Assembly: GCA_949317995.1 (NCBI GenBank)
Contig: OX439048.1
Coordinates: 22,511,495 to 22,575,494, forward strand
Source: Acholoe squamosa
Taxonomy: Eukaryota; Annelida; Polychaeta; Phyllodocida; Polynoidae
Length of the DNA: 64,000 nucleotides
Reading direction: 5' to 3'
The notes under the pieces were generated by a model that ran no database searches, was not told the DNA's origin, and was given only the letters and a program-made list of their open reading frames with translations. This document shows, one piece after another, positions 47,202-56,929 of this stretch (position 1 is the stretch's first letter; every line of letters begins with the position of its first letter). A program made the translations under genes and the position numbers.

Positions 47202-49452
47202 CTCCCCCCCCCCTCTATCCCCCCTTCAAAGTAGGCTCCCTTTTGTGTTCAGTATTGAGTCCTATGTAGGATAAGGGGGTTTATAGAGATGTCAGGAATC
47301 TTTATCAGAGTGATATCAAATGGAAACAAGGGGCCACCTATACCAGAAAATCCTGCTGAATCCAGAATTTGTGATCTTGATTCTCAAAATTTGACCAAAG
47401 GTACCTAAAAAGGAGGTTTGATGATGAGAATATTTTAAAAATGTACAAAAGTTATATTGAAAATGATTGGAACTATTTATAGATGCAACATGCTAATCAA
47501 AGTCAATACCTGAATCTACATATCCTAATGTGTGCCTATCTCAACCTGACAAGTACTCTACCTGTGTATGGCTCTGCCTCTCCCACATACTGCCTATCCC
47601 TTAGTCTACCTATCACTCATACTACCTATCCCTTGAAACATCTAGAGTTTAATTAGGTTTTCTCTCAAATGGCTTAAAGGATTAAAGTTTACCCTTCACC
47701 TTTGTACCTAATTTTCTCTTTACATTCTTACCATTAGTCTACCTATCCTCAATCTGCCTATCATTCACTTTACCTATCCCTCATGGTGACTATCTCCCAA
47801 CTCTTCACATCCCTCATGTTTGACTGGCACATCTGTGATATTACCTAGCACCAATGTATCTTTTGAATATGCTCACCTTACAAGGTACCCTCTGTACCTA
47901 TCTTTTAAACTGTTTATTACCTATCCTCCTTGCTACCCATCCTCTTCAATACCTATCCCTCAAGCTCACTTTATAGCTTTCCTACCTATCACAGCTTGAT
48001 CAGCTGGGATAGCTCACAACCAACCTTCATTTTGATCTCTTAGTCAACCTATCCCCTAAGGAACAAATTTAACAGTCTACCTCACACATACATCTACCTA
48101 TCGCTCATGCTATATATCATTGAGGTTACCTATCCTTCAGGCTGCCTATCCTTCATCGTATATAGCCCTCAGTTTTTTAACTTGTCAAGTGGGATAGCAT
48201 GAACGATATGCAGCATGAAGGATAGGAAGAGGGGAATAAACAACATACATGTAGGATAGGAAGTTAGCTAGTCTAATGATAGCCATGGTGAGGCATTTTA
48301 GAAAAGCATGATAATTCAATGGCCTGAGGGATATGTAAGGTAAACATGAGTGATATGCAGACTTGAGGATAGGTACAATGAGCGATAGGTATATTTCACA
48401 AGGCATAGACTATAAGAGCTACTATAAAGGTAGAAAGAATAGCATACAAGGTGAGAGATACATAGATAGCTGGTTAGGTAGGCAGAGGGCTATATACCAT
48501 GAAGGATAGGCAGCCTGAAGGATAGGTAACCTCAAGGATATATAGCATGAGTGATCAGTAGATGTATGCTTGAGGTAGACTGTTGGATTTGTTCTTTAGG
48601 GGATAGGTTGACTAAGAGATCATAACAAAGGTTGGATGTGAGCTATCCCAGCTGATCAAGCTGTGATAGGCAGGAAAGCTATAAAGTGAGCTTGAGGGAT
48701 AGGTATTAAAGAGGATGGGTAGCAAGGAGGATAGGTAATAAACAGTTTAAGAGATAGGTACAGAGGGTACCTTGTAAGGTAAGCATATTCAAAAGATACA
48801 TTGGTGCTAGGTAATATCACAGATGTGCCAGTCAAATATGAGGGATGTGCAGATTTGGGGGATAGTCACCATGAGGGATAGGTAAAGTGAATGATAGGCA
48901 GATTGAGGATAGGTAGACTAATGGTAAGAATGTACAGAGAAAATTAGGTACAAAGGTGAGGGGTAAACTTTAATCCTTTAAGCCATGTGAGGGAAAACCT
49001 AATTAAACTCTAGATGTTTCAGGGAATAGGTAGTATGAGTGATAGGCAGACTAAGGGATAGGCAGTATGTGGGAGAGGTAGAGCCATACGCAAGCAGAGT
49101 ACTTGTCAGGTTCGGATAGGCAAACATTGGGATATGTAGATTGAGGTACTGACTTTGATTAGCATGTTGCATCTATAAAAAGTTCCAATCATTTTCAATA
49201 TAACTTTTGTACATTTTTAAAATATTCTCATCATCAAACCTCATTTTTAGGTACCTTTGGCCAAATTTTGAGAATCAAGACCACAAATTTTGGATTCAGC
49301 AGGATTTTCTGGTATAGGTGGCCCCTTGTTTCCATTTGATATCACTCTGATAAAGATTCCTGACATCTCTATAAACCCCCTTATCCTACATAGGACTCAA
49401 TACTGAACACAAAAGGGAGCCTACTTTGAAGGGGGGGTAGAGGGGGGTGGCT
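47202..49452. repeat. 2.25-kb long inverted repeat (arms about 970 bp, loop about 310 bp)
   Basis: Left arm 47202-48172 and right arm 48485-49452 are reverse complements at roughly 90-95 percent over their whole length: for example TCAAAGTAGGCTCCCTTTTG (47226) against CAAAAGGGAGCCTACTTTGA (49410), and GGTTACCTATCCTTCAGGCT (48125) against AGCCTGAAGGATAGGTAACC (48513). The inner halves of the arms are a degenerate CTACCTATCCCTCA-type tandem repeat; the 313-bp loop carries the same motif. No coding potential seen. Confidence 0.93.
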
Positions 49453-49529
49453 TGCACTATAGGACTCTATGGAGTAACATATCCTAGGGAACCTATACTA
49501 TTCTTGATAGGATGAGTGCACAACTCATG

Positions 49530-49693
49530 GGGGGGGGGCATCCACAAATGACATCATGCTGAAGGTGGGGTCAGGCCCGGCATGACGAAATAAGTTTTCC
49601 ATGTGCTTCAGCATTGCAAAATTGGCAAAAAAACATGACGAGGGGGGTCTAAAAAGGTCAAAGTTTGCATGATGTCATTTATGGATGGCCCCT
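49530..49693. mobile_element. 164-bp MITE with about 25-bp TIRs
   Basis: GGGGCATCCACAAATGACAT then CATGC at the left; GCATGATGTCATTTATGGAT then GGCCCC at the right. No coding capacity; the interior has GGGGTCAGGCCCGGCATGAC. Confidence 0.8.
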
Positions 49694-49800
49694 GGGAGCC
49701 AATCACAGGCTTTTCACTTTTCGAGTTATCAGCAATTTACATTGCCGCATTATATTATCTCCTGTAGCTACACGTTGAAAACACACCATCCTACAGACAA

Positions 49801-49864
49801 GTGAGTGAGTGAGTGAGTAATAAATGTTTAACGCCATTTCAACAACTGAGGTCATATTCATGGC
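49801..49864 (-). mobile_element. SINE-A copy 8, 5'-truncated, minus strand
   Basis: GTGAGTGAGTGAGTGAGTAA, TAAATGTTTAACGCC, then ATTTCAACAACTGAGGTCAT: the reverse complement of the SINE-A 3' 60 bp. Confidence 0.85.
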
Positions 49865-51052
49865 CAGAAATCCAAGTTCATTTAACTGGACACTCCAGAA
49901 TTACAGTGATACATGTAATGAATTACAGTGATACCACGTTTTAACTGCCAACTGAATTACAGTGTACCAGCAAAAACTTGCAAAGCTTGTCACAGAAAAA
50001 CTATAGCATGTGGCTGATAAAATGGCTGACCCATAGTTAGAACTGTCCCCCAGTCTATTGTGGATGTTAGGGCCTAACCCTTGCACTGTTTCTATATGTG
50101 CTATTTTACACACTTTCAGTTTATTTACAAAGTGACCTAGCCATCTTGAAACACCGTAATTCGAATTACAGTGATAGGTTCCGTCACTGTGCTGTTTATA
50201 GCACAGGGTGGGGGAGTATCATATCACTCTCAAACTACACACTAACTTCCGGGTTGACCTATAGGGGTTTCCCATGGTGTTACAGGTGGCGTTCACTATA
50301 GGACTTCCCTCTCCACCACCCACTCCCTCCTCCTCACAACCAGTCCATCTTACCACCCATTGTGGACAAAAAGGTGACATGGTATAGTGGTTTGTACTTT
50401 TCACCTGGAGTCAAGACCCGGAAGTGGTGCCAGTGTGTGGTGATTTGTTGGCCATCACATGAAACAGATTAGATATTTGTCAGTATTCTTCTTTTTTTTT
50501 ATGTGTGTGAGAGACGTGCTATAAAGCCGTGTACTATCTTATTGTTAGACTCAATTCATCAAATGCAGGAGCCAGGAACATTTTTTCTATGTATGTACAG
50601 GATCAATCTTTTATGGCCAATGCTTTTATTGGAGATATTACATGTTATACATTTAATACCCAACCTGAAATGCACCTAGAAGTCATCCTTTCTTCGCAGC
50701 AATTTTGAAACCTATGAAAGGGAAAGAACACATTAGTCTACTAACCTTGGAATTTCTGAGGCAGATACATGTGTATTAGATAAAACATATAAACTCTTTT
50801 TGCTTGGCCTATTTGTCTGGCCTAATCATATCTCACATTACCCATTTAATCAGTTAGGTGCCCAGACAGCAGGGGAACATTCAGCAGAAGGGAGTGGGGG
50901 AGGTGGTGGTAGGAGGGGGGGGGGTTAATACATTACAGAACCCCAGAGACATGGGTACCAGGAAAATGTCAAACCATGTAGGAAAACAAATCCCCTTCCA
51001 GGAACTTCCTGTTCGGCAGGAGCAGCTCTTATAAGGAGGACAAAAAGGCCAG
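49865..51052. other. non-coding stretch
   Basis: GAATTACAGTG(A)TAC recurs four times at 49898-50175. Otherwise nothing recognised; a G-run lies at 50917-50926. Confidence 0.45.
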
Positions 51053-51356
51053 GTGCTGCTCAGAACTGGATGCAGAGGGATTTAGACTGCTCTGCACTTT
51101 GCTGCTCAGAACTGGATGCAGAGGGATTTGGACTGCTCTGCACTGTGCTGCTCAGAACTGGATGCAGAGGGATTTGGACTGCTCTGCACTGTGCTGCTCA
51201 GAACTGGATGCAGAGGGATTTGGACTGCTCTGCACTGTGCTGCTCAGAACTGGATGCAGAGGGATTTAGACTGCTCTGCACTTTGCTGCTCAGAACTGGA
51301 TGCAGAGGGATTTAGACTGCTCTGCACTTTGCTGCTCAGAACTGGATGCAGAAGGA
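51053..51356. repeat. 46-bp tandem repeat, 6-7 copies
   Basis: Unit GCTGCTCAGAACTGGATGCA, GAGGGATTTGGACTGCTCTG, CACTGT. Two versions (TTTGGACT..CACTGT and TTTAGACT..CACTTT) at the centre and edges. Short in-frame open frames here are not genes. Confidence 0.93.
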
Positions 51357-51725
51357 CACAGCAGTGTTGATGTTGTAAGCTATTGTTACCATGTTGCACA
51401 AGCTACACCTGCTGCACAGCAACAAAAGAGGGCACCAGTTAACACCTCATTAAAAATCTTTGCTACTCAGTACCTGATGGTGAAGGATTTGTGCTGCTCA
51501 GCACTGGACAAAGTTCAGATTTCTTTGTGGTCAGTGTTGGGTGGTCTCAGGTGTGTGTGTGTGTGTGTGCCTCAGTACTTGATAGTGCAGGATTCGTGCT
51601 GTTCAGTACTGGATGCTGTAAGTTCTGTGTTGCTCAGAACTGCAGCTGAGTACAGAATGTTATAGACAATTGTTATAGACTATTACAGGACTTGTGCTGC
51701 TCAATATTAAATGCTGTAGGATTGA
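51357..51725. repeat. decayed continuation of the 46-bp repeat plus (GT)n
   Basis: CTCAGTACCTGATGGTGAAG, GTGCTGCTCAGCACTGG, CAGTACTTGATAGTGCAGG and TGTTGCTCAGAACTGCAG are irregular relatives of the unit. (GT)n at 51551-51569. Confidence 0.7.
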
Positions 51726-51935
51726 GTCGTTGACAAGATTTGCTCTCAGAAGACCATTGAGCAAATGATGTTATGCAAAAGGCCTAAGATATTTAATGGG
51801 TATTTATTTGACAAGGGAGAAATTCTTTTTATCTGCTGACTGATACATGTCTGCTCTAGACATTCATCCATAGCATTGATTAGACAATTAGTAATTCTAA
51901 CCCAAATGCCTTTTGCCCTATGACTGGCCACTGCG

Positions 51936-52076
51936 CAGAGGCGCCACTTTTCCTGCTTTAAGTTCCTAGGTTTTGGTACAGATTCCTGTATTAGATTTAT
52001 CGGGTTCCTCAGAAAAGGCATCAATTATTATTATCATAGGGTTCCCTGGGTTTTCACAGCCTGCCAGTGGCATCTG
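51936..52076. mobile_element. GATGCCACT MITE, 141 bp
   Basis: CAGAGGCGCCACTTTTCCTG at the left and CCAGTGGCATCTG at the right, the same length class as 18076-18218. Flanks ACTGCG and ACTGCT may be the target duplication. Confidence 0.72.
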
Positions 52077-52314
52077 ACTGCTCCAACCCACCTACCCAAG
52101 ACACACGCCTGTGTCTAGGTATCATGAACTCGTGGACCTGAGCAGTGGTAGGTTTCAAGTTTAAATACCTGGAATCACATGTCTAGGGTCATTACCTTCA
52201 CCCAACTCACTTACCCACTTTCTGTCAGCATCAAGCTGGTTAATTACACACACTGTATATCTAATTGTCCTCACTCCCTGGATCACCCTCACCACTCAAT
52301 ACTGGTCATTAGGA

Positions 52315-52605
52315 CCTCCTTAAAGTGGTAGTAGGTAGACAGTTCAAATCTCGGATAGAATCAACCTCTCCCCTGTAAAGTGGGGACGTTTTCCCCCTCA
52401 TTGGATTTTATCATTCATCTCATAGATTCGATCATCCATAAATGCGATGGTGTGGTGGACAAGCAGCATATAAATACTTGTGAAGCTGTTTTGGACAAGC
52501 AACTCCTTAAATACCTGTCTTGACTGAGAAAAGAAAGGATTGTATGTCTGGAAACTAAAAAGGTAGTCCTATAAGGTGTTAGCGTCTTTGGACTAAATTT
52601 GATTG
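52315..52605 (+). mobile_element. SINE-B family, long copy with tRNA-like B box
   Basis: Includes AGTTCAAATCTCGG at about 52342, resembling a pol III B box, then the blocks shared with 1361-1583. The 3' end (CGTCTTTGGACTAAATTTG) is decayed. This supports a tRNA-derived head for SINE-B. Confidence 0.6.
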
Positions 52606-52802
52606 GATAGAACCAGACATCTCATGGCAAAGATAAAGCATATAGCTTATGCCCTAAACATATCCCGTCCGATTTCACTGATTTTGTATAGATAACCTGA
52701 ATTGATTAAAAAGCCTTATACCACGATTTCTGGGTTACACAGTGCTTTTTGGTGGCTATTCCCATCCACATATCTGTCGATATTGCACAGCATTAATGCT
52801 GT

Positions 52803-52908
52803 AGCATGACACTTGGAAGGCGTGCGGTTATCCATGGATAACCCGCACCCCGTGTGGTTATCCATGGATAACCTGCACGCCTCTCATGTCCTTCCATGTC
52901 ATATGTTA
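52803..52908. repeat. nested palindrome
   Basis: GGTTATCCATGGATAACC, itself a perfect 18-bp palindrome, occurs twice (52826 and 52857), flanked by GGCGTGC and GCACGCC arms and by CATGACACTTGGAAGG / CCTTCCATGTCATATG. The whole 106 bp can fold as one hairpin or two. Confidence 0.88.
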
Positions 52909-52935
52909 CATGTTAAAACCCACGAAATCTTATGA

Positions 52936-53003
52936 TTTGGCAGGGCTTGAACCTCCAGTCTCAGATCCCTAATCCGACTCCCTATGCACTGCGCCACAGG
53001 GAC
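52936..53003 (-). pseudogene. tRNA-like sequence (pol III head)
   Basis: On the minus strand GTCCCTGTGGCGCAGTGCAT carries an A-box-like TGGCGCAGTGCATAG, and GGAGGTTCAAGCCCTGC a B box; TCGGA-TTAGGGA-TCTGA gives an anticodon-like arm. The acceptor ends do not pair and the D stem is broken, so this is a SINE head or tRNA pseudogene, not a working tRNA. Confidence 0.6.
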
Positions 53004-53045
53004 TGACAAGAAAAACTGTTCGAACCACGTCTGGATATGATACAA

Positions 53046-53545
53046 AGCTGTGTGCGCTGTCGCTGTCCACTGCCGGGCGACGAGGTGTATTATACACAAA
53101 CATTACCGCGAGATGCATTGAATGGAGAAGGTGCGGTGGTCTAGCGGTTAGCACGTTGCGCTCAGCCATGAGAAGTCAGCGGATCGATTCCCGGCCCGGA
53201 CGTGTCTTTTTTCGCCGTGTGCGCTGTCGCTGTCCGCTGCCGGGTGACGAGGTGTATTCTACACAAACATAACAGCGAGACGCATCTCTTTTTCGCCATG
53301 TGCGCTGTCGCTCTCCGCTGCCGGGCGACGAGGTGTATTTTGTACACAAACATAACAGCGAGACACATCTTTTTTCGCCGTGTGCGCTGTCGCTGTCCGC
53401 TGCCGGGCGAGGAGGTGTATTATACACAAACATAACCGCGAGACGCATTGAAATCGTTAGCCGTGTGCCGCTGCCAATCCGAGCCGAGACGGGCGCTGTC
53501 GCTGTCCGCTGCCTGGCACCGAGGTGTATGTACCTGTGTACACAC
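53046..53545. repeat. 82-bp GC-rich tandem repeat, about 5 copies
   Basis: GCGCTGTCGCTGTCCGCTGC landmarks at about 53054, 53221, 53302, 53384 and 53493, each followed by CGGGCGACGAGGTGTATT, ACACAAACATAAC and GCGAGACGCAT. The first gap contains the tRNA-like block at 53131. Minus-strand frames up to 139 codons are repeat artefacts. Confidence 0.9.
53131..53205 (+). pseudogene. tRNA-Glu-like sequence (pol III promoter head)
   Basis: TGGTCTAGCGGTTAGCACG (53137-53155) is a near-perfect A box and GGATCGATTCC (53181-53191) a B box at normal spacing. The acceptor stem (GTGCGG against CCCGGAC) does not pair and the T stem is poor. Most likely the head of a SINE whose body is the 82-bp repeat. Confidence 0.65.
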
Positions 53546-53644
53546 ACAATGGCTGGCATCGAGTCCCCGGGAGGGGGAATAATTTTTGTTTTCAAATTGA
53601 ATTTATTGGTATTCTATTGATTATTTATTGGTTTCATGGTATTA

Positions 53645-53770
53645 AATAAGTAGTCAATGGATAACTCATGACTCGTGTGTGTTAGCAAAGGCTAATAACA
53701 CTCGGCCTACGGCCTCATGTCATTATTCTTCACTAACACACACTCATCATGAGTTATCCATTGGTTACTT
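53645..53770. mobile_element. fold-back element
   Basis: GTCAATGGATAACTCATGA (53653) pairs with TCATGAGTTATCCATTGGTTAC (ending 53768, given here in part), and GTGTGTGTTAG with CTAACACACAC. The centre is ACTCGGCCTACGGCCTCATG. Confidence 0.8.
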
Positions 53771-54138
53771 GTTCAATAAACCGACTTATCCTAAAGGTAT
53801 GCGTCGTATCATTAGTAAATGAAAAACAAATGCTAATACTCGTTCCACGTTTAGCTGTATACCTTACCTCATTGTACTGCCATCAGGTGTGTATTATATG
53901 CTCAGGGTATTATTCACCATAACCTATCATCCTTAGCTTTACAAGGGTATATAGTCTATGACCTGTAAAGGGTTAACTCAGTTGCTAGCACTTGTCTGTA
54001 TACGAGCCACTCATTGGGTGGGTTCATCGAATGGGTTTTCCCACAGTGCTCTCAATAACTACAGGAGCGCCACCTTCAGTGGTGCACGGGAAGTACTAAT
54101 CCACACCTAACCGTCCCACTTTGTCTTGTCTTCCACAG
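53771..54138. other. non-coding stretch ending in a splice acceptor-like tract
   Basis: No repeat recognised. The last bases (CCACTTTGTCTTGTCTTCCACAG) form the acceptor of the following candidate exon; the polypyrimidine tract is good. Confidence 0.45.
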
Positions 54139-54361
54139 ATAGTGCCAGGAGTGGAGATCTGACGGTGGAGATCGTACCCTGGAGGCCGCCACCACCACAC
54201 CACCATCACCATGGAGTTAGCTGGACGTCTGTGACGTTCAACCTTTAATATTGACCTTGGACGTGGTGCACCTGACCTTGACTTGACCTTGTGCCGGTGA
54301 TCAGCGACGCGTGCGACATGACGGACGGTCGTGACGTCACAGAGGACTAAGGACTAAAAGG
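54139..54361 (+). CDS. candidate exon (terminal coding, or 5' UTR exon)
   Basis: Preceded by TTGTCTTCCACAG and followed by AAAAGG|GTAAGT, both good splice signals. Read in the phase left by the 7919-7989 exon, the join makes Asp, then Ser-Ala-Arg-Ser-Gly-Asp-Leu-Thr-Val-Glu-Ile-Val-Pro-Trp, a Pro/His-rich stretch (five His) and Ser-Val-Thr-Phe-Asn-Leu before TAA at about 54247. The other two frames stop within 8 codons. The region is GC-rich and non-repetitive. The donor after the stop is odd for a last coding exon: either the remainder is 3' UTR with an intron, or this is a 5' UTR exon and the open frame is chance. It also holds a Kozak-like ACCATGG at about 54208 with only a short frame. 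Family not recognised. Confidence 0.4.
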
Positions 54362-56358
54362 GTAAGTTTAACTTTATGGATGTTTCTAAAGAAAGTTGGT
54401 TGTTGTGAACTTTTAGGGTGGAATAAGGTAACTTTTATACTTGCCTCGAAATGAGATGTCACATGTATGCAATTGATAAATAATCTAGTACTTACACCTA
54501 AAAATCACCTCAGATTGATTTACTAAAGAATAGGTCAAAGACACTTTAACTAACCAAGACAACCTTATACATGTATACCCGGTAGGTTTAGATTACATAC
54601 ACTAAAAGAGTGCTATGTGCGGGGGTTAGCAGGTCACCCTTTTTGCTCAGCCGCGCACAAACTGCATGATTAGGTCTGGAAAGCTATTCCAATGGTCAAT
54701 ATTTGTATGACTGAAAACTAGGGTAGAATCAATAATTGCACGACGGACTTGAGTCAGCATGACATCGTCTAACCCTGAAAGGATCACTTATTAATCCCTC
54801 AGAAGTTCATGGTCAGTTCTTGTAATACTATACAAAACACATACAGACCCGGTGAGTAACTCACAAGTGGATGTGAGTTACTCGCCAGGGCAGCATCCAT
54901 ATTATTATACATGAATGATGGACATGCTACATTGAAGTAGCACCTGGGCCTCAAAGGGCTAACAAAATCACTGCCAGAGTTGGTTTGGATTGTAGCCGCG
55001 CCTGGGGATAAGGCCATGTACTCCAGTTACTAGTTCCAGGACGTTTATACCACAGAGAATGCACATTATGAGCTACTCAATGTCATTCACTGAGCAGATA
55101 CGAGCTGGTTAAGATGGAACTACCTCGGTGGGTGAGCACGTGGGGAGTGGCTCAGTGAGTGATAAGTTGGTATGTTGATAGTGTGTATAGAGGGCTGAAC
55201 TCTTTAACCTTAAGGTAGAGACCTCACTTTTCCTGTTTTTTTTTTTTTTTTTTTTTTTGTTTTTTTATCTGTGGAGCTTTCTGGATCAAATAGTATATTT
55301 CCCGGGTAAATGTGTGGTAAGATCATATACCTGTACTGGGTATTAAGTTTTCCCGGTGTTGTTGTTGTTGTTTTCTTTCGGGGGAAGTAGGGGCAGGGAC
55401 TGGCATATCAGTTGTAAGGACAGCACAGTTTTTAAAATGAAACTAGAAGCGCTTATCTTAGCGGCGCTTAACTTAGCAACGATATGTCTCATAGCAATGT
55501 CAAACAATTCTACACTCTCCAAGCAGATACTCTCTGACTTTGAGTTTTAGCAAATATCTTGGGGACTACTTATCAGATATCAAAGTATGACATATCAAAA
55601 TGAAGGGATCGATGAGTACTCTCTAGATATGGTGTAGTTTAGAAGCTACAACTGGGGAGTCCATCATGAGCTCCTATCTACTTGAATGGAGGCCCAAGAT
55701 GGCGGCCATTACAGTTTTGAAAGAACTTTGAGGCTATAATGTTTTTTCTTTATCAAAATAAATAAATAATTCATAACTGATAATGAAAGCAAAAACCAGT
55801 AGAAAATTGATGATTCTATCATGGAAATATTTCTCCTACAACTTTGAATGGATAGGTTGAGTTAGCTGGCATTTTCCTCACTGCTTCACAGCCTAAAAAA
55901 TTTGCTTCATCTGGTACCCCACAAGTACCAGAGGCTGAAGCAATCAAAAATAGAACATTTATAAGCAGCGATCTACTAACCCATTTTTATATATAGGGTA
56001 AACATAGTCATTGACCAGTGTGATAGGGAGGGGCTTAGCCTATCAAGGACAGCGTAGCTTTCAAAATGAGCAGATAAGTAAGTGATTTATATACACCCTG
56101 TATATAACTTAAGCACCAGGAGATCATCGATATCATTCACATTTAAGTGTAAAAAAATAAGATACCTTACTCACGGCTTTTGTATTTATTCCGGCCTTTC
56201 TCCTGATACTTTCACGTTGAAAATGCAGGGGTGATATATCAAACGTCCGCAAAAGGGTGGGGTGGGGTCTAAAAGTGGTGGTATTTTATTTTTTCCCTAT
56301 ACCACAGATAGTTTAAAATGCATGAAGTGATGTCACAATTGAAATCATGCTAAATTAT
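54362..56358. other. non-coding stretch, intron-like
   Basis: An 11-bp perfect inverted repeat GAGTAACTCAC/GTGAGTTACTC lies at 54854-54883 next to ACTCGCCAGGGCAGCAT (dispersed-repeat fragment). A one-ended GATGCCACT-type fragment is at 55219, leading into a T-run (55237-55258). No gene supported. Confidence 0.45.
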
Positions 56359-56824
56359 TAACTCGAAAAGCGAGTTATAAGGAGACACCCTGGGGCCCTG
56401 CACTTTCAGTCATTTCGGTGGTGCGAATAAGTTTAAAAAAAGATGGAAATTTTGTATAAAAGAGGCAGAATTACTTAATGAATTTGTAGTGCCATTAAAG
56501 GAGGAGATGTAGGGGTCTTGCAGAAAAAGGTATTTTATTACAAAGTTTTGTAAATTTTGAGAAATTGTCAATATTGTACAGACTCAGTTGGTTGGCAGCC
56601 ATAAGACGCTTTTTGCCTTCAATGGTGAAGATATATGATGTTGATCAATGTATCAACTTTCTGCCTTTTTGGGAAATGTGGTGCGAATAGCACAGTTTTG
56701 GCGGGAGTTATGCGAATAGTGGCTTGGTGGTGCCAATAACTGGGTGAGGGAGTGCTGATGTCAGACCACAAGCTAGACTTGCTCAAGACTATTGTTTTAT
56801 TTCTTTTCGAGTTACGAGCAATGC
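56359..56824. mobile_element. TIR-bounded carrier of the 370-bp repeat, copy 2
   Basis: TAACTCGAAAAG at 56359 and CTTTTCGAGTTA at 56813 are inverted ends. The body 56384-56760 is the dispersed repeat also found at 46763-47130. A matching right end CTTTTCGAGTTATCAGCAAT lies at 49717, beyond the long inverted repeat. Confidence 0.7.
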
Positions 56825-56929
56825 AAATTGCTGGTTGGTATATTTATCTATGAGCAGGTCATGAGTAAGTGACAAACGTGATGCTATCAAGGTTGATGAC
56901 TAACCACTTGAGTTGTGATGAAAATGGTA

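Noticed and set aside
52936..53205. Functional tRNA genes
   Set aside because: A and B boxes are good but acceptor stems do not pair and D/T stems are broken.
53176..53595. 139-codon minus-strand frame
   Set aside because: Translation of the 82-bp GC-rich tandem repeat.
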